Assembly: GCA_013327885.1 (NCBI GenBank)
Contig: JABUMY010000006.1
Location: 270,130-334,129, forward strand
Source: Flavisolibacter longurius
GTDB lineage: Bacteria > Bacteroidota > Bacteroidia > Chitinophagales > Chitinophagaceae
Direction: 5' to 3'
DNA length: 64,000 bases
The translations under genes and the position numbers were made by a program. Below the pieces are notes generated by a model that saw only the letters and a program-made list of their open reading frames with translations, was not told where the DNA came from and made no database searches. How positions within the stretch are numbered: the first letter of the stretch is position 1; each line of letters begins with the position of its first letter. Of this stretch, positions 36,469 to 45,877 are shown piece by piece.

Positions 36469-38032
36469 ACCGGTATTCACCAAACACCTCCCGCAATACA
36501 TCAGCAATCTCACCGAGGGTGCAATAGTTTTCCACGGCGGCAACTACAGCGGGCATAAGGTTGGTGCCATCAATGGCAGCGGAACGAACTGATTGCAAAG
36601 CCCCCTTTACGGCTGCCGCATCGCGGGATGCTTTTAATCGGGACAGGCTTTCGATCTGTTTGTCACGAATACTGTCATCCACGCGAAAAACAGGAATGTT
36701 GCCCACTTTCTCCTGGCTGAATTTATTCACGCCAACAATGATCTTTTCGCCCCTTTCAATGCCCCGCTGGTAGTCGTAAGCACTGCGTGCAATTTCATCC
36801 TGCATAAAACCGCTTTCTATGGCCGATACACTGCCGCCCATGGCGTCAATTTTTTCCAGCAGGCTCCAGGCACGTTCTTCCACTTCTGCGGTAAGCGCTT
36901 CTACAAAATAAGAACCGGCTAACGGATCCACTGTGTCCGGCGCACCGCTTTCAAACGCAATGATCTGTTGTGTCCGCAATGCAATGCTGGCTGCTTCTTC
37001 CGTAGGCAGGCTAAGGGCTTCGTCATAGCCATTTGTGTGCAGCGATTGCGTACCGCCTAAGACCGCCGCCAGCGACTGAATGGTTACACGGGAGATGTTG
37101 TTGAGAGGTTGCTGTGCCGTTAAAGTGCTGCCGCCGGTTTGTGTGTGAAAGCGCAGCATCAGTGCTTTGGGATCGGTAGCGCCAAGGTCTGTCATGATCT
37201 TTGCCCACATACGCCTTGCCGCACGAAACTTGGCCACTTCTTCAAAGAGGTTGTTGTGGGCATTGAAGAAAAATGAAAGTCGTTTGCCAAAAACGTTGAT
37301 GTCAAGGCCTTTTTGCAACGCCGCCTGCACATAGGCCTTACCGTTACTTAGCGTAAATGCAATTTCCTGTACGGCCGTGCTGCCGGCTTCGCGGATATGG
37401 TAGCCCGAGATAGAGATGGTGTTCCATTTGGGCACTTCCTTGCTACACCACTCAAAAATATCGGTGATGATGCGCATGGAAGGCTTGGGCGGGTAGATAT
37501 AGGTTCCTCTGGCTGCGTATTCTTTCAGAATATCGTTCTGAATGGTGCCTGTGATTTTTTTTAGGTCGGCACCCTGCTTTTTCGCCAGGGCCACGTAAAA
37601 CGAAAGAAGAATATAAGCCGTTGCGTTGATGGTCATGGACGTAGATACATCCTGCAGGCGAATGCCGTTAAAAAGAGCTTCCATATCCTGCAATGAATCA
37701 ATGGCCACACCCACTTTTCCCACTTCACCTTCCGCCAGTTGATGGTCGCTGTCGTAGCCAATTTGCGTGGGCAAATCAAACGCAACGCTCAAGCCCATCA
37801 CACCCTGCGACAAAAGGTAATGGTACCGTTTATTGCTTTCTTCAGCCGTGGAAAAACCAGCGTACTGCCGCATGGTCCAGAGCTTCCCCCGGTACATATC
37901 GGGCTGAATGCCTCGTGTAAACGGCAATTCACCCGGTTTGCCCAAACTGTCAGCAGAAAGATTGGCAAGATCTTCCGGTGTGTACACCGTTTTTATTTCG
38001 ATTCCCGAATCGGTTTGTTTGTTCTGACTCAT
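36467..38032 (-). CDS. Methylmalonyl-CoA mutase, catalytic domain only (no B12-binding domain)
   Basis: A 521-residue protein equal to the TIM-barrel, substrate-binding part of methylmalonyl-CoA mutase. [13 protein letters not shown] keeps the substrate Tyr, and [13 protein letters not shown] keeps the Arg ten residues after Gln; isobutyryl-CoA mutases differ at both positions, so methylmalonyl-CoA is the likely substrate. [19 protein letters not shown] is canonical. The cobalamin domain (DxHxxG) is absent and not encoded nearby, so a separate small subunit must be supplied elsewhere. A small membrane protein gene lies 61 bases upstream on the same strand. Confidence 0.9.
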   Translation of the reverse strand: MSQNKQTDSGIEIKTVYTPEDLANLSADSLGKPGELPFTRGIQPDMYRGKLWTMRQYAGFSTAEESNKRYHYLLSQGVMGLSVAFDLPTQIGYDSDHQLAEGEVGKVGVAIDSLQDMEALFNGIRLQDVSTSMTINATAYILLSFYVALAKKQGADLKKITGTIQNDILKEYAARGTYIYPPKPSMRIITDIFEWCSKEVPKWNTISISGYHIREAGSTAVQEIAFTLSNGKAYVQAALQKGLDINVFGKRLSFFFNAHNNLFEEVAKFRAARRMWAKIMTDLGATDPKALMLRFHTQTGGSTLTAQQPLNNISRVTIQSLAAVLGGTQSLHTNGYDEALSLPTEEAASIALRTQQIIAFESGAPDTVDPLAGSYFVEALTAEVEERAWSLLEKIDAMGGSVSAIESGFMQDEIARSAYDYQRGIERGEKIIVGVNKFSQEKVGNIPVFRVDDSIRDKQIESLSRLKASRDAAAVKGALQSVRSAAIDGTNLMPAVVAAVENYCTLGEIADVLREVFGEYR

Positions 38033-38093
38033 AAATTTTCAAATAACAGCAACATCGTTTTAAATAAACAGCCGTTTCCACTCACTCCATAAC

Positions 38094-38591
38094 CTAAAGG
38101 ATACGTCTTGCTTCTTCATTCAGCGTGTCCAGCGTAAACGTATGCAAAGCGGCATTCTCCTGGTTTAGAATTGCCTCCAGTAGACCTTTATTGAGATCAT
38201 GTGCCGATGCTTCCGCAGGAAGGGTACGGGCAATGGTATTGATGATCAAAAGAGTTTGATCGCGAAGGTTGCGTACGGCTTCCCAGGCAGCCTGGCTGAC
38301 ATAGATCTGTTGCGAAGCGTTGTATTCAAATTCCTGCTTGATGGTTTCTATCAGCATCAATTGCATGTCTCTTGCCGAAAGCTGTGGCTGGTTCACGCGA
38401 CTGATCAATGCAGGCAGTGAAATGCGTTCGCAGAGGATAACCAGTCTTTCAAATGCCTGCAATTGCAGGGGCTTGGTGGTAAAGGACTGCACCGGGACCG
38501 GCTGTTTTTCGCGGTAGGTGCGTAAAAACGCCAGGAAACCAACAACAAGGGCCAGGGCTGAGATCAAAAGACTAAGCGTGGATGCTTCCAT
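38094..38591 (-). CDS. Conserved Bacteroidota membrane protein (DUF7935-like)
   Basis: A 165-residue protein with one N-terminal membrane helix (residues 5-23), a short linker (TYREKQPVPVQSF) and a helical cytoplasmic domain (LQAFERLVILCERI, LIETIKQEFEYNASQQIYVS, AWEAVRNLRDQTLLIIN). It lies just upstream of the mutase gene and has its own -7 element at 38609-38616, so the two may form an operon. Function unknown. Confidence 0.7.
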   Translation of the reverse strand: MEASTLSLLISALALVVGFLAFLRTYREKQPVPVQSFTTKPLQLQAFERLVILCERISLPALISRVNQPQLSARDMQLMLIETIKQEFEYNASQQIYVSQAAWEAVRNLRDQTLLIINTIARTLPAEASAHDLNKGLLEAILNQENAALHTFTLDTLNEEARRIL

Positions 38592-38608
38592 GAAATTTTA
38601 TTAAGGGG

Positions 38609-38616
38609 CAAAAATA
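38609..38616 (-). promoter_or_regulatory. -7 promoter element of the DUF7935-like/mutase pair
   Basis: On the minus strand TATTTTTG, a perfect TAnnTTTG, ending 17 bases before the ATG at 38591. No clear -33 element was found. Confidence 0.5.
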
Positions 38617-38671
38617 CTGTGAAACTCTTTCTGTATGCCGTTGGCGGTAACGAACTTGTGTCGTATCGTAG

Positions 38672-38679
38672 TAAATTTG
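38672..38679 (+). promoter_or_regulatory. -7 promoter element of the IscA-like gene (near-leaderless)
   Basis: A perfect TAAATTTG that ends only 4 bases before the ATG at 38684. Transcription would start at or very near the start codon. No good -33 element was found. Confidence 0.5.
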
Positions 38680-38683
38680 CCAC

Positions 38684-39028
38684 ATGAATACAATTACAGC
38701 AGCACCGGTGCAATTTACCGACGGTGCAGTAACAGAAATAAAACGCCTGATGCAGGAACCCGGTTTTGATCAGAGCAAAACCTTGCGCATTGGCGTCAAG
38801 GGTGGCGGGTGCTCCGGGTTGTCGTATGTGCTGGGGTTTGATGACAGGGGAGAGAAGGACAATGCCTACGAGGTAAACGGGGTGCCTTTTGTAATGGACC
38901 CGGCGCATGAACTTTACCTTGCCGGCATGCAGATCGACTGGGAAAATGGCTTAAACAACCGGGGCTTTACGTTTAGCAATCCCAACGCATCATCGACTTG
39001 CGGCTGCGGTTCGTCATTTGGCGTATAA
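38684..39028 (+). CDS. Iron-sulfur cluster assembly A-type protein (IscA/ErpA/HesB family)
   Basis: A 114-residue A-type carrier that passes Fe-S clusters to target proteins. The three ligand cysteines are present in GGGCSGLSY and STCGCGSSF. Start AVTEIKRLMQE and RIGVKGGGCSG are normal for the family. It has no Suf or Isc neighbours here. It starts 92 bases from the divergent membrane protein gene at 38591. Confidence 0.93.
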   Translation: MNTITAAPVQFTDGAVTEIKRLMQEPGFDQSKTLRIGVKGGGCSGLSYVLGFDDRGEKDNAYEVNGVPFVMDPAHELYLAGMQIDWENGLNNRGFTFSNPNASSTCGCGSSFGV

Positions 39029-39057
39029 TCTTTACTGTGCATAAAAAATCATTCACT

Positions 39058-39089
39058 AAAAACGCAAACAAGTCGTTTGCGTTTTTTTA
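39058..39089 (+). terminator. Terminator of the IscA-like gene
   Basis: AACGCAAAC and GTTTGCGTT form a 9-bp stem with a 5-base loop, followed by a T run. It lies 30 bases after the stop. Confidence 0.88.
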
Positions 39090-39152
39090 TGCCGAATAAA
39101 ATATGGTTTAAGCGTAAAAATTGATTTCACTACTTTTCTTCTCGCACTAATT

Positions 39153-39677
39153 TCATACCTCTCCACTTGATTGTTGCCTCAATACATTCACCGTTACCAG
39201 TAGTTGGCCAGTATGGCGCATGGTGTGTTCGGCCGCATGAAAAAGTAATCCGAGTACAGTGGAAGGCAGTTTGCTCCGCCCGACTTCTCTTGCTTCCGTC
39301 AGGCTCTCCGCATCGAAGGTTTTCAGGTTCTCAACAAAACCATCAACTGTTTCATTAAGATGTTGACAAAGACTGGCCGTTGATTCGTCTCCGCCAACGC
39401 CTTCTTTCTTCAAGTAGGCAAATTGCTCCGGGGAAAGTGCTTGCCCTTTTGCATAGGTCTGCAACCGGTCGAGCACACCGGGAATGTGTTGGAGGTGAAA
39501 GCCAACAGATGCAGAACCGGCAGGCTTTTCCCACAACAAAGCATCCGGGAAATTTTGCAGCATCCCGTTGATCTCTTCTTTTGCCTGTAACAGCGCATGT
39601 GCCGCCGGTTGCAGGTAAGGTGAGATGCCAGGTAAAGCGCCGCGCAGCCAAACTTCGGGTTGTGTAGAGGTAGACAT
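39153..39677 (-). CDS. DinB-family protein
   Basis: A 174-residue four-helix bundle protein. The metal-binding His triad fits GFHLQHIPG and HAAEHTMRHTGQL. Length and helix layout match DinB/YfiT-type thiol-dependent or hydrolase enzymes of unknown substrate. Single gene on the minus strand. Confidence 0.85.
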   Translation of the reverse strand: MSTSTQPEVWLRGALPGISPYLQPAAHALLQAKEEINGMLQNFPDALLWEKPAGSASVGFHLQHIPGVLDRLQTYAKGQALSPEQFAYLKKEGVGGDESTASLCQHLNETVDGFVENLKTFDAESLTEAREVGRSKLPSTVLGLLFHAAEHTMRHTGQLLVTVNVLRQQSSGEV

Positions 39678-39814
39678 AGCTCAAAGGTATTGGCTTTTCA
39701 TTACCAACGGGAACAGCAGCTTTAGCGTCTATCCAATATGGGTTAAACAAACCTTTTCAAACAAATTGTTTCAATACAAAATGTCAACTGTAAAATGTAT
39801 TCAACCAAATAACC

Positions 39815-40057
39815 TTATTTGGTCATCAGCACTCTTGTTTGCGTGCCAATGGGAATATTCACCGAGGGCTTTTCGTAAGTGACGAACGAAACATCTTTTT
39901 CGGTTTGCCAGGTAAATATCTTTTGCCGGAGATTGGGATAGCGATTGACCTCTTCAACTTTTACAAGCGTGGCATAGACCATCTCGGCCTGTACCTCTTT
40001 GGCGGGAAAGCAAGCATAGCAGACCGCGCAAATGGCAAGGGATAAAATTGTTTTCAT
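39815..40057 (-). CDS. Small exported protein, unknown function
   Basis: An 80-residue protein with a signal peptide (MKTILSLAICAVCYACF, cut near VQAEM) and a mature part of about 55 residues of mixed strands (VYATLVKVEEVNRYPNL, KDVSFVTYEKPSVNIP). No family recognised. The codon pattern and the clean signal peptide favour a real gene. Confidence 0.55.
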   Translation of the reverse strand: MKTILSLAICAVCYACFPAKEVQAEMVYATLVKVEEVNRYPNLRQKIFTWQTEKDVSFVTYEKPSVNIPIGTQTRVLMTK

Positions 40058-40409
40058 TTCCTGTGTTTTTTGTTAGCACAAAATCTTGTCTTCAGTACAG
40101 AAACAGGCTCAATCTTATCAAAGCATGGATGGCAGCTATTGCTGAAAGAACAAAGTATGTTCCAATTTGTTGGCAGTAGGGTTGAAGTGATGAGGTGCAG
40201 AAGCCAGACAAGGCAACTCCCGGCGTTTTAAAAATCTATGTAGTTGTAAAAGAAGCAGTAACAAAAAATCGGGACAGTGAAATATTTTTTAATACGAAAG
40301 CGCGGCACGATTTCGTTTCATCCTTTTTTAGATAAAATAGCAAACAAACTAGCCGGGGACCAAACTTACACACGCAAACGGGTAAGGTTCTGTGCAGAAA
40401 ATTGAGTAA
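40058..40409. other. 352-base gap with no recognised gene
   Basis: AT-rich in its second half. No family-like frame, tRNA, clear hairpin or repeat was seen. Confidence 0.4.
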
Positions 40410-40928
40410 CTAATCAGCAGTATCGTTCAATACTTTTTCCATCACCATAAATTCAAGCTTTTGCCGGGGCAGGCCAAAAGCCGGATCATCAGGAAACGGC
40501 GCTCTTTCACCTGTATCCTTGTAGCCTTTGCGTTTATAGTATTCTATAAGTGTTTCCCTGGCCGTTATCACTGTCATTTGTATACGGTTGCAATCACATA
40601 GATGGGCAACCTCTTGGGCAGCTTGCATTAGCGAAGCGCCAATTCCCTTGGCCTGCAGCATTGGCGATACCGTTAACATACCCAAGTAAAGCACCCTGCC
40701 TTTTTTCTCTAGGTAAACACAACCAACAATCTCTTCGTCTTCCGCTACCAAAATTTCGGCTTCGCTATTTTCAATCATTCCCTGCAACGAAGTTTCGCTG
40801 GTGCGGATGCCATCCAGCAGGTCAGCCTCTGTTGTCCAGCCCTGGCGGGAGCTGTCGCCCCGGTAAGCACTGTTCACTAGTTTATTTAATGCAACAACAT
40901 CTTTCGCTGTCGCTTTCCTGATCTTCAT
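40410..40928 (-). CDS. GNAT-family N-acetyltransferase
   Basis: A 172-residue acetyltransferase. MKIRKATAKDVVALNKLVNS is the usual N-terminal strand-helix. LYLGMLTVSP followed by AKGIGASLMQAA is the acetyl-CoA-binding motif A (Q/R-x-x-G-x-G/A). YYKRKGY closes the fold. The ATG at 40928 is chosen over the frame start at 40985, which would overlap the ThuA gene. It lies 32 bases after that gene on the same strand and may be co-transcribed. Substrate unknown. Confidence 0.88.
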   Translation of the reverse strand: MKIRKATAKDVVALNKLVNSAYRGDSSRQGWTTEADLLDGIRTSETSLQGMIENSEAEILVAEDEEIVGCVYLEKKGRVLYLGMLTVSPMLQAKGIGASLMQAAQEVAHLCDCNRIQMTVITARETLIEYYKRKGYKDTGERAPFPDDPAFGLPRQKLEFMVMEKVLNDTAD

Positions 40929-40960
40929 GCTGCCTCCATTCACGGTAAAAAAAAGCTGTT

Positions 40961-41717
40961 CTATTTTTTGCCTGTTGCCGCCCATCGGATACCGGCCAGC
41001 AGGTGGTCAAGAAATGCCGGCTCGTCGAAGGTTTGCGGAACATGGCCCAACGCGGTATAAAAAGAGCGACCACCATCGTACTGCTGGTACCAGGCAATCG
41101 GATGCATCTTACCCATGCCTTCTGATTTTTTGTTACCCCACTGCACGTTGGCGTTGTAGGTCGATTCGTCAACAGACAAGATATACTGGAGGTTGGGCGA
41201 TTTTTCAGGACCGAAATCATACCATTCGTCCGTCCAGAGGCGACCGTTGGCAAAGCCTTCGAGTCCCGGGAACGTTTTGTCGAGCACTTGGAGCTTTGCT
41301 GTTTGAATGGCCGGGTGAATTTTAAACATACGGCCAACCAACTTTGTGTACCATTCCCAATCGTATTCCGTATCCGACGCACTGTGTATGCCCACATAAC
41401 CTTTACCTGACTGGATAAAGCGTTCCATTACTTTTTGCTGTTCGTCATTAAAAATATTACCGGTAGTATGCAGGAAGATCACTACCTGGAATTGGGAAAG
41501 GTATTGGTCGTTAAAGCCACCTGGGTTCTCCCATAACACAACATCGAAAAAAATGCCTTTCGGCCATCTTTTTTAAAGCGATCACGCCACTGTGCAGGGC
41601 TTCGTGGTGCCATCCGTTGGTAGTGGTCACCAGCAGGGCCTTAAATTGTTTTTGCGCCATTGCAGGAGCAACCAAAAGCTGAAGTACCATAAGCGTAAAA
41701 AAGAGTTTTTTTCTCAT
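40961..41717 (-). pseudogene. ThuA-domain protein, frameshifted in an A7/T7 run
   Basis: An exported ThuA-like protein (signal peptide ending AMAQK; KALLVTTTNGWHHEALHSGV at the start of the domain). The frame breaks at a homopolymer of seven A on the plus strand, 41547-41553. With six, the reading continues as MAERHFFDVVLWENPGGFND and joins the 192-residue second frame without loss. The second part keeps LHTTGNIFND, YVGIHSASDTEYDWEWY, HPIAWYQQYDGGRSFY and LLAGIRWAATG, all normal for the family (sugar-related oxidoreductase partners or trehalose-utilisation type). Either a true pseudogene, a phase-variable or slippage-corrected gene, or a base-call error. Confidence 0.85.
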
Positions 41718-41792
41718 TGATGAAAGATAGGGGATAATTGAGAATCGATATTCGGATATTGAGATATTGGGATACTTTACGTTTATTGATAA

Positions 41793-41869
41793 CCGTTTAC
41801 TGTTTGCCGTTTACCGTTTACCGTTTTTTGCTTCTCGTCTGACGTCTCTCGTTTGACGTCTCTCGTCTA
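41793..41869. repeat. Heptamer and 14-mer tandem repeats abutting a stop codon
   Basis: Five heptamers (CCGTTTA, CTGTTTG, CCGTTTA, CCGTTTA, CCGTTTT) run from 41793 to 41827. Then a 14-base unit TCTCGTYTGACGTC is repeated at 41833 and 41847, with a partial third copy ending in the stop codon of the BNR gene (41867-41869, minus strand). Confidence 0.8.
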
Positions 41870-42892
41870 CCGCACCAGCTTTGCCACACGGCCGTTACCA
41901 CCGGCCAGGTAAACAGCTTTGCCTTCTTTTGCTTTCAGCACAACATGATAAGGCTCTTTGCTGATCTGCGTCCAGGTTTTGCCGCCATCCGAAGAATAAT
42001 CAACACCGCTGGTACCGCAGGCAATCACTTCGTTTTCCGTAATGAATTCTACACAGCTTTTATAGCCTTTTGGTGGTTTGGTTGCCGCCTTCCAGTTTTG
42101 TCCGCGATCGGTTGTATAAAAACAATTGGCGGTTGCGATTGAATCTGCCGCGTAGTCACCACCCACCACGATCATCTTTTTGCCGCCGTTGCGTTTTTGG
42201 TGATCCCATACGGCAATAGAAAAAGCACCGGTAGAGCTTTTACCCTGCAGGATGGGAAGGTTGATCTTTTGGTCGCGGATATAGACATTGGAAGTTTTCC
42301 CGCCAGTAACAAACACAGCTTCGTCGCGGTCAAGGGCACGAATGGACGTACCGCTGGCCGCGAAAATCGCTTCACCATCAGCCGCTGCGGGTCGGTATTG
42401 TTCAGGAATGGCCCGCCACGAATGGCCGCCGTCGAAGGTCCGGGCAATAAAGAGCTTGCCATCAATAGGGTCTCCAATGACAATACCGGACTCGCTGTTC
42501 CAGAATTCCATGCCATCGAGAAACATGCCTTTGGTTTTGTTTTCGTACACCACTTTCCAGCTTTCGCCGCCATCGGTAGTGCGCAGGATATACGCCGGTT
42601 CGCCCACTACCATAATAATAGCAGTGGTAGCATCAAAAGCCTGTATGTCGCGAAAGTCGGCCGTATCAAACCGTGAAACCTTGAACCATTTCCAATCCTT
42701 TCCGCCATTGATAGTACGACCCACCGTGCCGTTGGAGCCGCTTACCCAGGCCACGTTGTCATTCACCACGCTCATGCCGCGCAGGGACGTTTTTTTCCCG
42801 GATGTTAATGTATCGATGCGGGGAAGAGATGCCTGAGCAAACAAAACCGTTTGAAGACTAAAACAAAACAGGAGAAAAAAAAATTTTTTCAT
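41867..42892 (-). CDS. Exported BNR/YCF48-like beta-propeller protein
   Basis: A 341-residue exported protein (signal peptide MKKFFFLLFCFSLQTVLFAQ). Repeats of the type GRTINGGKDWKW, LRTTDGGESW, ARTFDGGHSW, FYTTDRGQNW and DYSSDGGKTW are Asp-box (BNR) blades as in the YCF48/Hcf136 photosystem assembly and oxidoreductase-like families. It probably acts as a scaffold or binding protein in the periplasm or on the surface. The ATG at 42892 is chosen; the frame runs up to 43003. Ligand unknown. Confidence 0.85.
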   Translation of the reverse strand: MKKFFFLLFCFSLQTVLFAQASLPRIDTLTSGKKTSLRGMSVVNDNVAWVSGSNGTVGRTINGGKDWKWFKVSRFDTADFRDIQAFDATTAIIMVVGEPAYILRTTDGGESWKVVYENKTKGMFLDGMEFWNSESGIVIGDPIDGKLFIARTFDGGHSWRAIPEQYRPAAADGEAIFAASGTSIRALDRDEAVFVTGGKTSNVYIRDQKINLPILQGKSSTGAFSIAVWDHQKRNGGKKMIVVGGDYAADSIATANCFYTTDRGQNWKAATKPPKGYKSCVEFITENEVIACGTSGVDYSSDGGKTWTQISKEPYHVVLKAKEGKAVYLAGGNGRVAKLVR

Positions 42893-42995
42893 AGTTGCGT
42901 TGATTAACCGTCTTGCCAGGTAAAAAATTCTTGGCCAGATGGTGCTGTTCAAAAAAAATAAAGATGCTGATTTTTCACTTTCAACCCCAAAGAAA

Positions 42996-43022
42996 AATCC
43001 CAACCGGCAAAAGGTTGGGATT
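42996..43022 (-). terminator. Terminator of valS
   Basis: AATCCCAACC and GGTTGGGATT form a perfect 10-bp stem with a 7-base loop. On the minus strand it is followed by a T-rich run. It lies 65 bases after the valS stop. Confidence 0.88.
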
Positions 43023-43086
43023 CTCTTACTAATTAAAATGCGTCGTAGAATTCAATTTTACGATACTGATATACAACGCAGCGATC

Positions 43087-45813
43087 TTATAAATTGGACA
43101 GGCTTTCTTCAATGGCCCTGATCTTTTCTTCGGCATCCTGCTTTTTCCGGCGTTCGGCTTCCACCACTTCGGCTTTTGCGTTTTGTACAAAGCGTTCGTT
43201 GCCCAATTTTTTTTCTACGGAAACCAAAAAGCCGCGGTAATAATCCAGGTCTTTTTGCAGCTTTTCTTTTTGCGCTTCGGTATTGATCTCCTGTTCCGAT
43301 TCAAGATAGAATTTATTGGTGCCCACCACCACTGTCATGGTGTTAGGTACCGCGTCGGTTACATATTGAACAGAACCGGCGGCAACTTGTTTGGCCAGCA
43401 GGCTTTCAATATTGGTGAACGCTTCGGGGGTAGCCGACTGAATGTGCAGGGTAATGTTTTCCCGTGGCTTTAAACCGGCTTTGCTCCGCGTATCACGGAT
43501 GGCTGTAATCATTTCCTTTAAGGTTCTGCCAAGGGTCAACACGTCCCTTTCATCCAGGCTGGAAATATTAGTATGATGATTGCCCGCTTCACCCTGCTGG
43601 CGAATGGTAAGGTCATCGCCTTCCTGGCGGTGGCGCAACTGGTGATAGATCTCTTCCGTAACAAAGGGCATGAAAGGATGGAGCAATTGCACCAGCTCTT
43701 CAAAGAAATCCAGCGTACAGGTAAGCAGGTGATCCTCTATCTTTTCGCCGTACGGCGGCTTTACCCACTCGAGGTACCAGCTACAGAAATCATCCCATAC
43801 CAGGGAGTAAATTGTTTTCAGTGCTTCGCTTAAACGGAAGTCCTGGTAAAGGGCCTCCACTTCCGCTTTTGCCTCTTTCAACCGGGCTTCAAACCAGGTG
43901 GCGGCAAAGGTTGCCTTTTCATAGTCCTCGCTGCTGCGATCGTAAGCCACGGTGCCATTGGCTTCCCACATTTTTACCAGCTTCAGCGCATTCCAGATCT
44001 TATTGTTGAAATTGCGTCCCTGGTCGCAACTGCTGTCGTCGAAAAGAAGATCGTTGCCGGCAGGAGCGGAGATAAGAATACCAAAACGAACGGCATCGGC
44101 ACCAAAGCGATCGATGAGCTCCAGCAAGTCTGGTGAGTTTCCAAGACTCTTACTCATCTTGCGTCCTTGTTTGTCACGAACCATCCCGGTGAAATACACA
44201 TGCTCAAATGGCTTTTCCTTCCTATATTCTTCGCCGGCCATCACCATGCGGGCTACCCAAAAAAAGATAATGTCCTGGCCCGTTACCAGCACCGAGGTAG
44301 GGTAGTAATAATCGATCTCCGGATTGCCCGGCTCCGTAATGCCTTTGAAAACCTCGATGGGCCAAAGCCAGGAAGAGAACCAGGTGTCCAGCACATCTTC
44401 ATCCTGCACCAGCGAAACGGGTTGGCGATTAAAGGCTTTCTGAAACGCTACCCTTGCTTCTTCTTCCGTTTCCGCCACCACAAACAAGCCTTCCTCATCG
44501 TACCAGGCAGGAATGCGCTGGCCCCACCAAAGCTGGCGACTGATACACCAGTCTTTTACATTCTCCAGCCAATATTTATAGGTGGCCAGGAAGCGTTCTT
44601 CGGGATGAATTTTGATCTCACCACCGGTAACAGCTTCCAGTGCGCTGCCTGCCAATTCTTTCATCTTTACAAACCACTGCGTGGAGATGCGGGGCTCTAC
44701 AACACAATTGGTTCGCTGCGAAAAACCAAGGCGGGTGCTGTACTCTTCTTCTTTTGCCAACAGCCCATCAGCCTGCAGCGTTTCAATGGCTGCCTTGCGG
44801 GCATCAAAACGATCCATACCCACAAAAACCTCCGCCGCTTCGCTCAGGGTGCCATCAGCATTCAGCGTGTCGATGATGGGCAGGTTGTGCTTCAGGCCAA
44901 GGTTGTAATCATTAATGTCGTGTGCCGGTGTGATCTTTAACGCACCAGTACCAAATGCAGGGTCAACATAGGAGTCGGCAATAACCGGTACGGCGCGGTT
45001 CACCAGCGGCACCATCACTTTCTTACCGATCAGGTGCTTGTAACGCTCATCATCGGGATGCACACAGACTGCCACGTCGCCCATAATGGTTTCGGGCCGT
45101 TGCGTGGCAATAATGATATAGTCTTCGGTCGAAAGTTCCGTGTCTACTGTTGTTGATTCCTGACTTCGATTGTCTGATTCCGAACTTTCAACAACCTTAT
45201 ATTTTACGTAGTACAGTTTTCCCTGGATATCCCTGTATTCCACTTCTTCATCGCTCAACGCAGTTTGCGCCTGGGGGTCCCAGTTGATAATTCGGGCACC
45301 ACGATAGATCAGTCCTTTGTTGAAGAGGTCAACAAATACCTTGATGACTGCCTTGTAGTAGTGGTCATCCATGGTAAAGGTGGTACGGTTCCAGTCGACA
45401 CTGCAGCCCAGCTTTTTGATCTGGTGATAGATAATGCCACCGTATTTGTCTTTCCATTCAAAGGCATGCGAAAGAAAAGCTTCACGGGTAAGGTCATGCT
45501 TGTGAATGCCTTTTTCTTTTTCCAGCATTTGCACCACTTTGGCTTCGGTAGCAATAGAAGCGTGGTCGCTGCCGGGAACCCAGCAGGCATTGTAGCCGCT
45601 CATGCGGGCCTTGCGTACCAGTACATCCTGCACCGTTTCGTTCAGTGTATGTCCCATGTGCAACACACCGGTTACATTGGGTGGCGGAATCACTACGGTA
45701 AAAGGTTTACGGTCATCGGGCTGGCTCGAAAAATAGGCCTTGTCCAGCCAGTGCTGGTACCACTTTTCTTCGGTTGCCCCTGGTTCAAAATTTTTGGAAA
45801 GCTCCGTACTCAT
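43087..45813 (-). CDS. valS: Valyl-tRNA synthetase
   Basis: A 908-residue class I synthetase that charges tRNA-Val. PPPNVTGVLHMGHTLN holds the HIGH motif (HMGH) and GRKMSKSLGNSPD the KMSKS motif. The CP1 editing domain (about 200-430, with TQRPETIMGD), anticodon-binding domain and C-terminal coiled-coil arm (about 845-908, EKLQKDLDYYRGFLVSVEKK) are all present. The ATG at 45813 is chosen over the longer frame; a perfect -7 element lies at 45832-45839. Confidence 0.98.
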   Translation of the reverse strand: MSTELSKNFEPGATEEKWYQHWLDKAYFSSQPDDRKPFTVVIPPPNVTGVLHMGHTLNETVQDVLVRKARMSGYNACWVPGSDHASIATEAKVVQMLEKEKGIHKHDLTREAFLSHAFEWKDKYGGIIYHQIKKLGCSVDWNRTTFTMDDHYYKAVIKVFVDLFNKGLIYRGARIINWDPQAQTALSDEEVEYRDIQGKLYYVKYKVVESSESDNRSQESTTVDTELSTEDYIIIATQRPETIMGDVAVCVHPDDERYKHLIGKKVMVPLVNRAVPVIADSYVDPAFGTGALKITPAHDINDYNLGLKHNLPIIDTLNADGTLSEAAEVFVGMDRFDARKAAIETLQADGLLAKEEEYSTRLGFSQRTNCVVEPRISTQWFVKMKELAGSALEAVTGGEIKIHPEERFLATYKYWLENVKDWCISRQLWWGQRIPAWYDEEGLFVVAETEEEARVAFQKAFNRQPVSLVQDEDVLDTWFSSWLWPIEVFKGITEPGNPEIDYYYPTSVLVTGQDIIFFWVARMVMAGEEYRKEKPFEHVYFTGMVRDKQGRKMSKSLGNSPDLLELIDRFGADAVRFGILISAPAGNDLLFDDSSCDQGRNFNNKIWNALKLVKMWEANGTVAYDRSSEDYEKATFAATWFEARLKEAKAEVEALYQDFRLSEALKTIYSLVWDDFCSWYLEWVKPPYGEKIEDHLLTCTLDFFEELVQLLHPFMPFVTEEIYHQLRHRQEGDDLTIRQQGEAGNHHTNISSLDERDVLTLGRTLKEMITAIRDTRSKAGLKPRENITLHIQSATPEAFTNIESLLAKQVAAGSVQYVTDAVPNTMTVVVGTNKFYLESEQEINTEAQKEKLQKDLDYYRGFLVSVEKKLGNERFVQNAKAEVVEAERRKKQDAEEKIRAIEESLSNL

Positions 45814-45831
45814 GTAATAAAAATTGGTGTG

Positions 45832-45839
45832 CAAAGATA
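45832..45839 (-). promoter_or_regulatory. -7 promoter element of valS
   Basis: On the minus strand TATCTTTG, a perfect TAnnTTTG, ending 18 bases before the ATG at 45813. The -33 region is not obvious. No T-box leader is visible, as expected in this phylum. Confidence 0.55.
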
Positions 45840-45877
45840 AGCGGCACACCAATGTATCCGGTGAAAACAGGGAGGAC

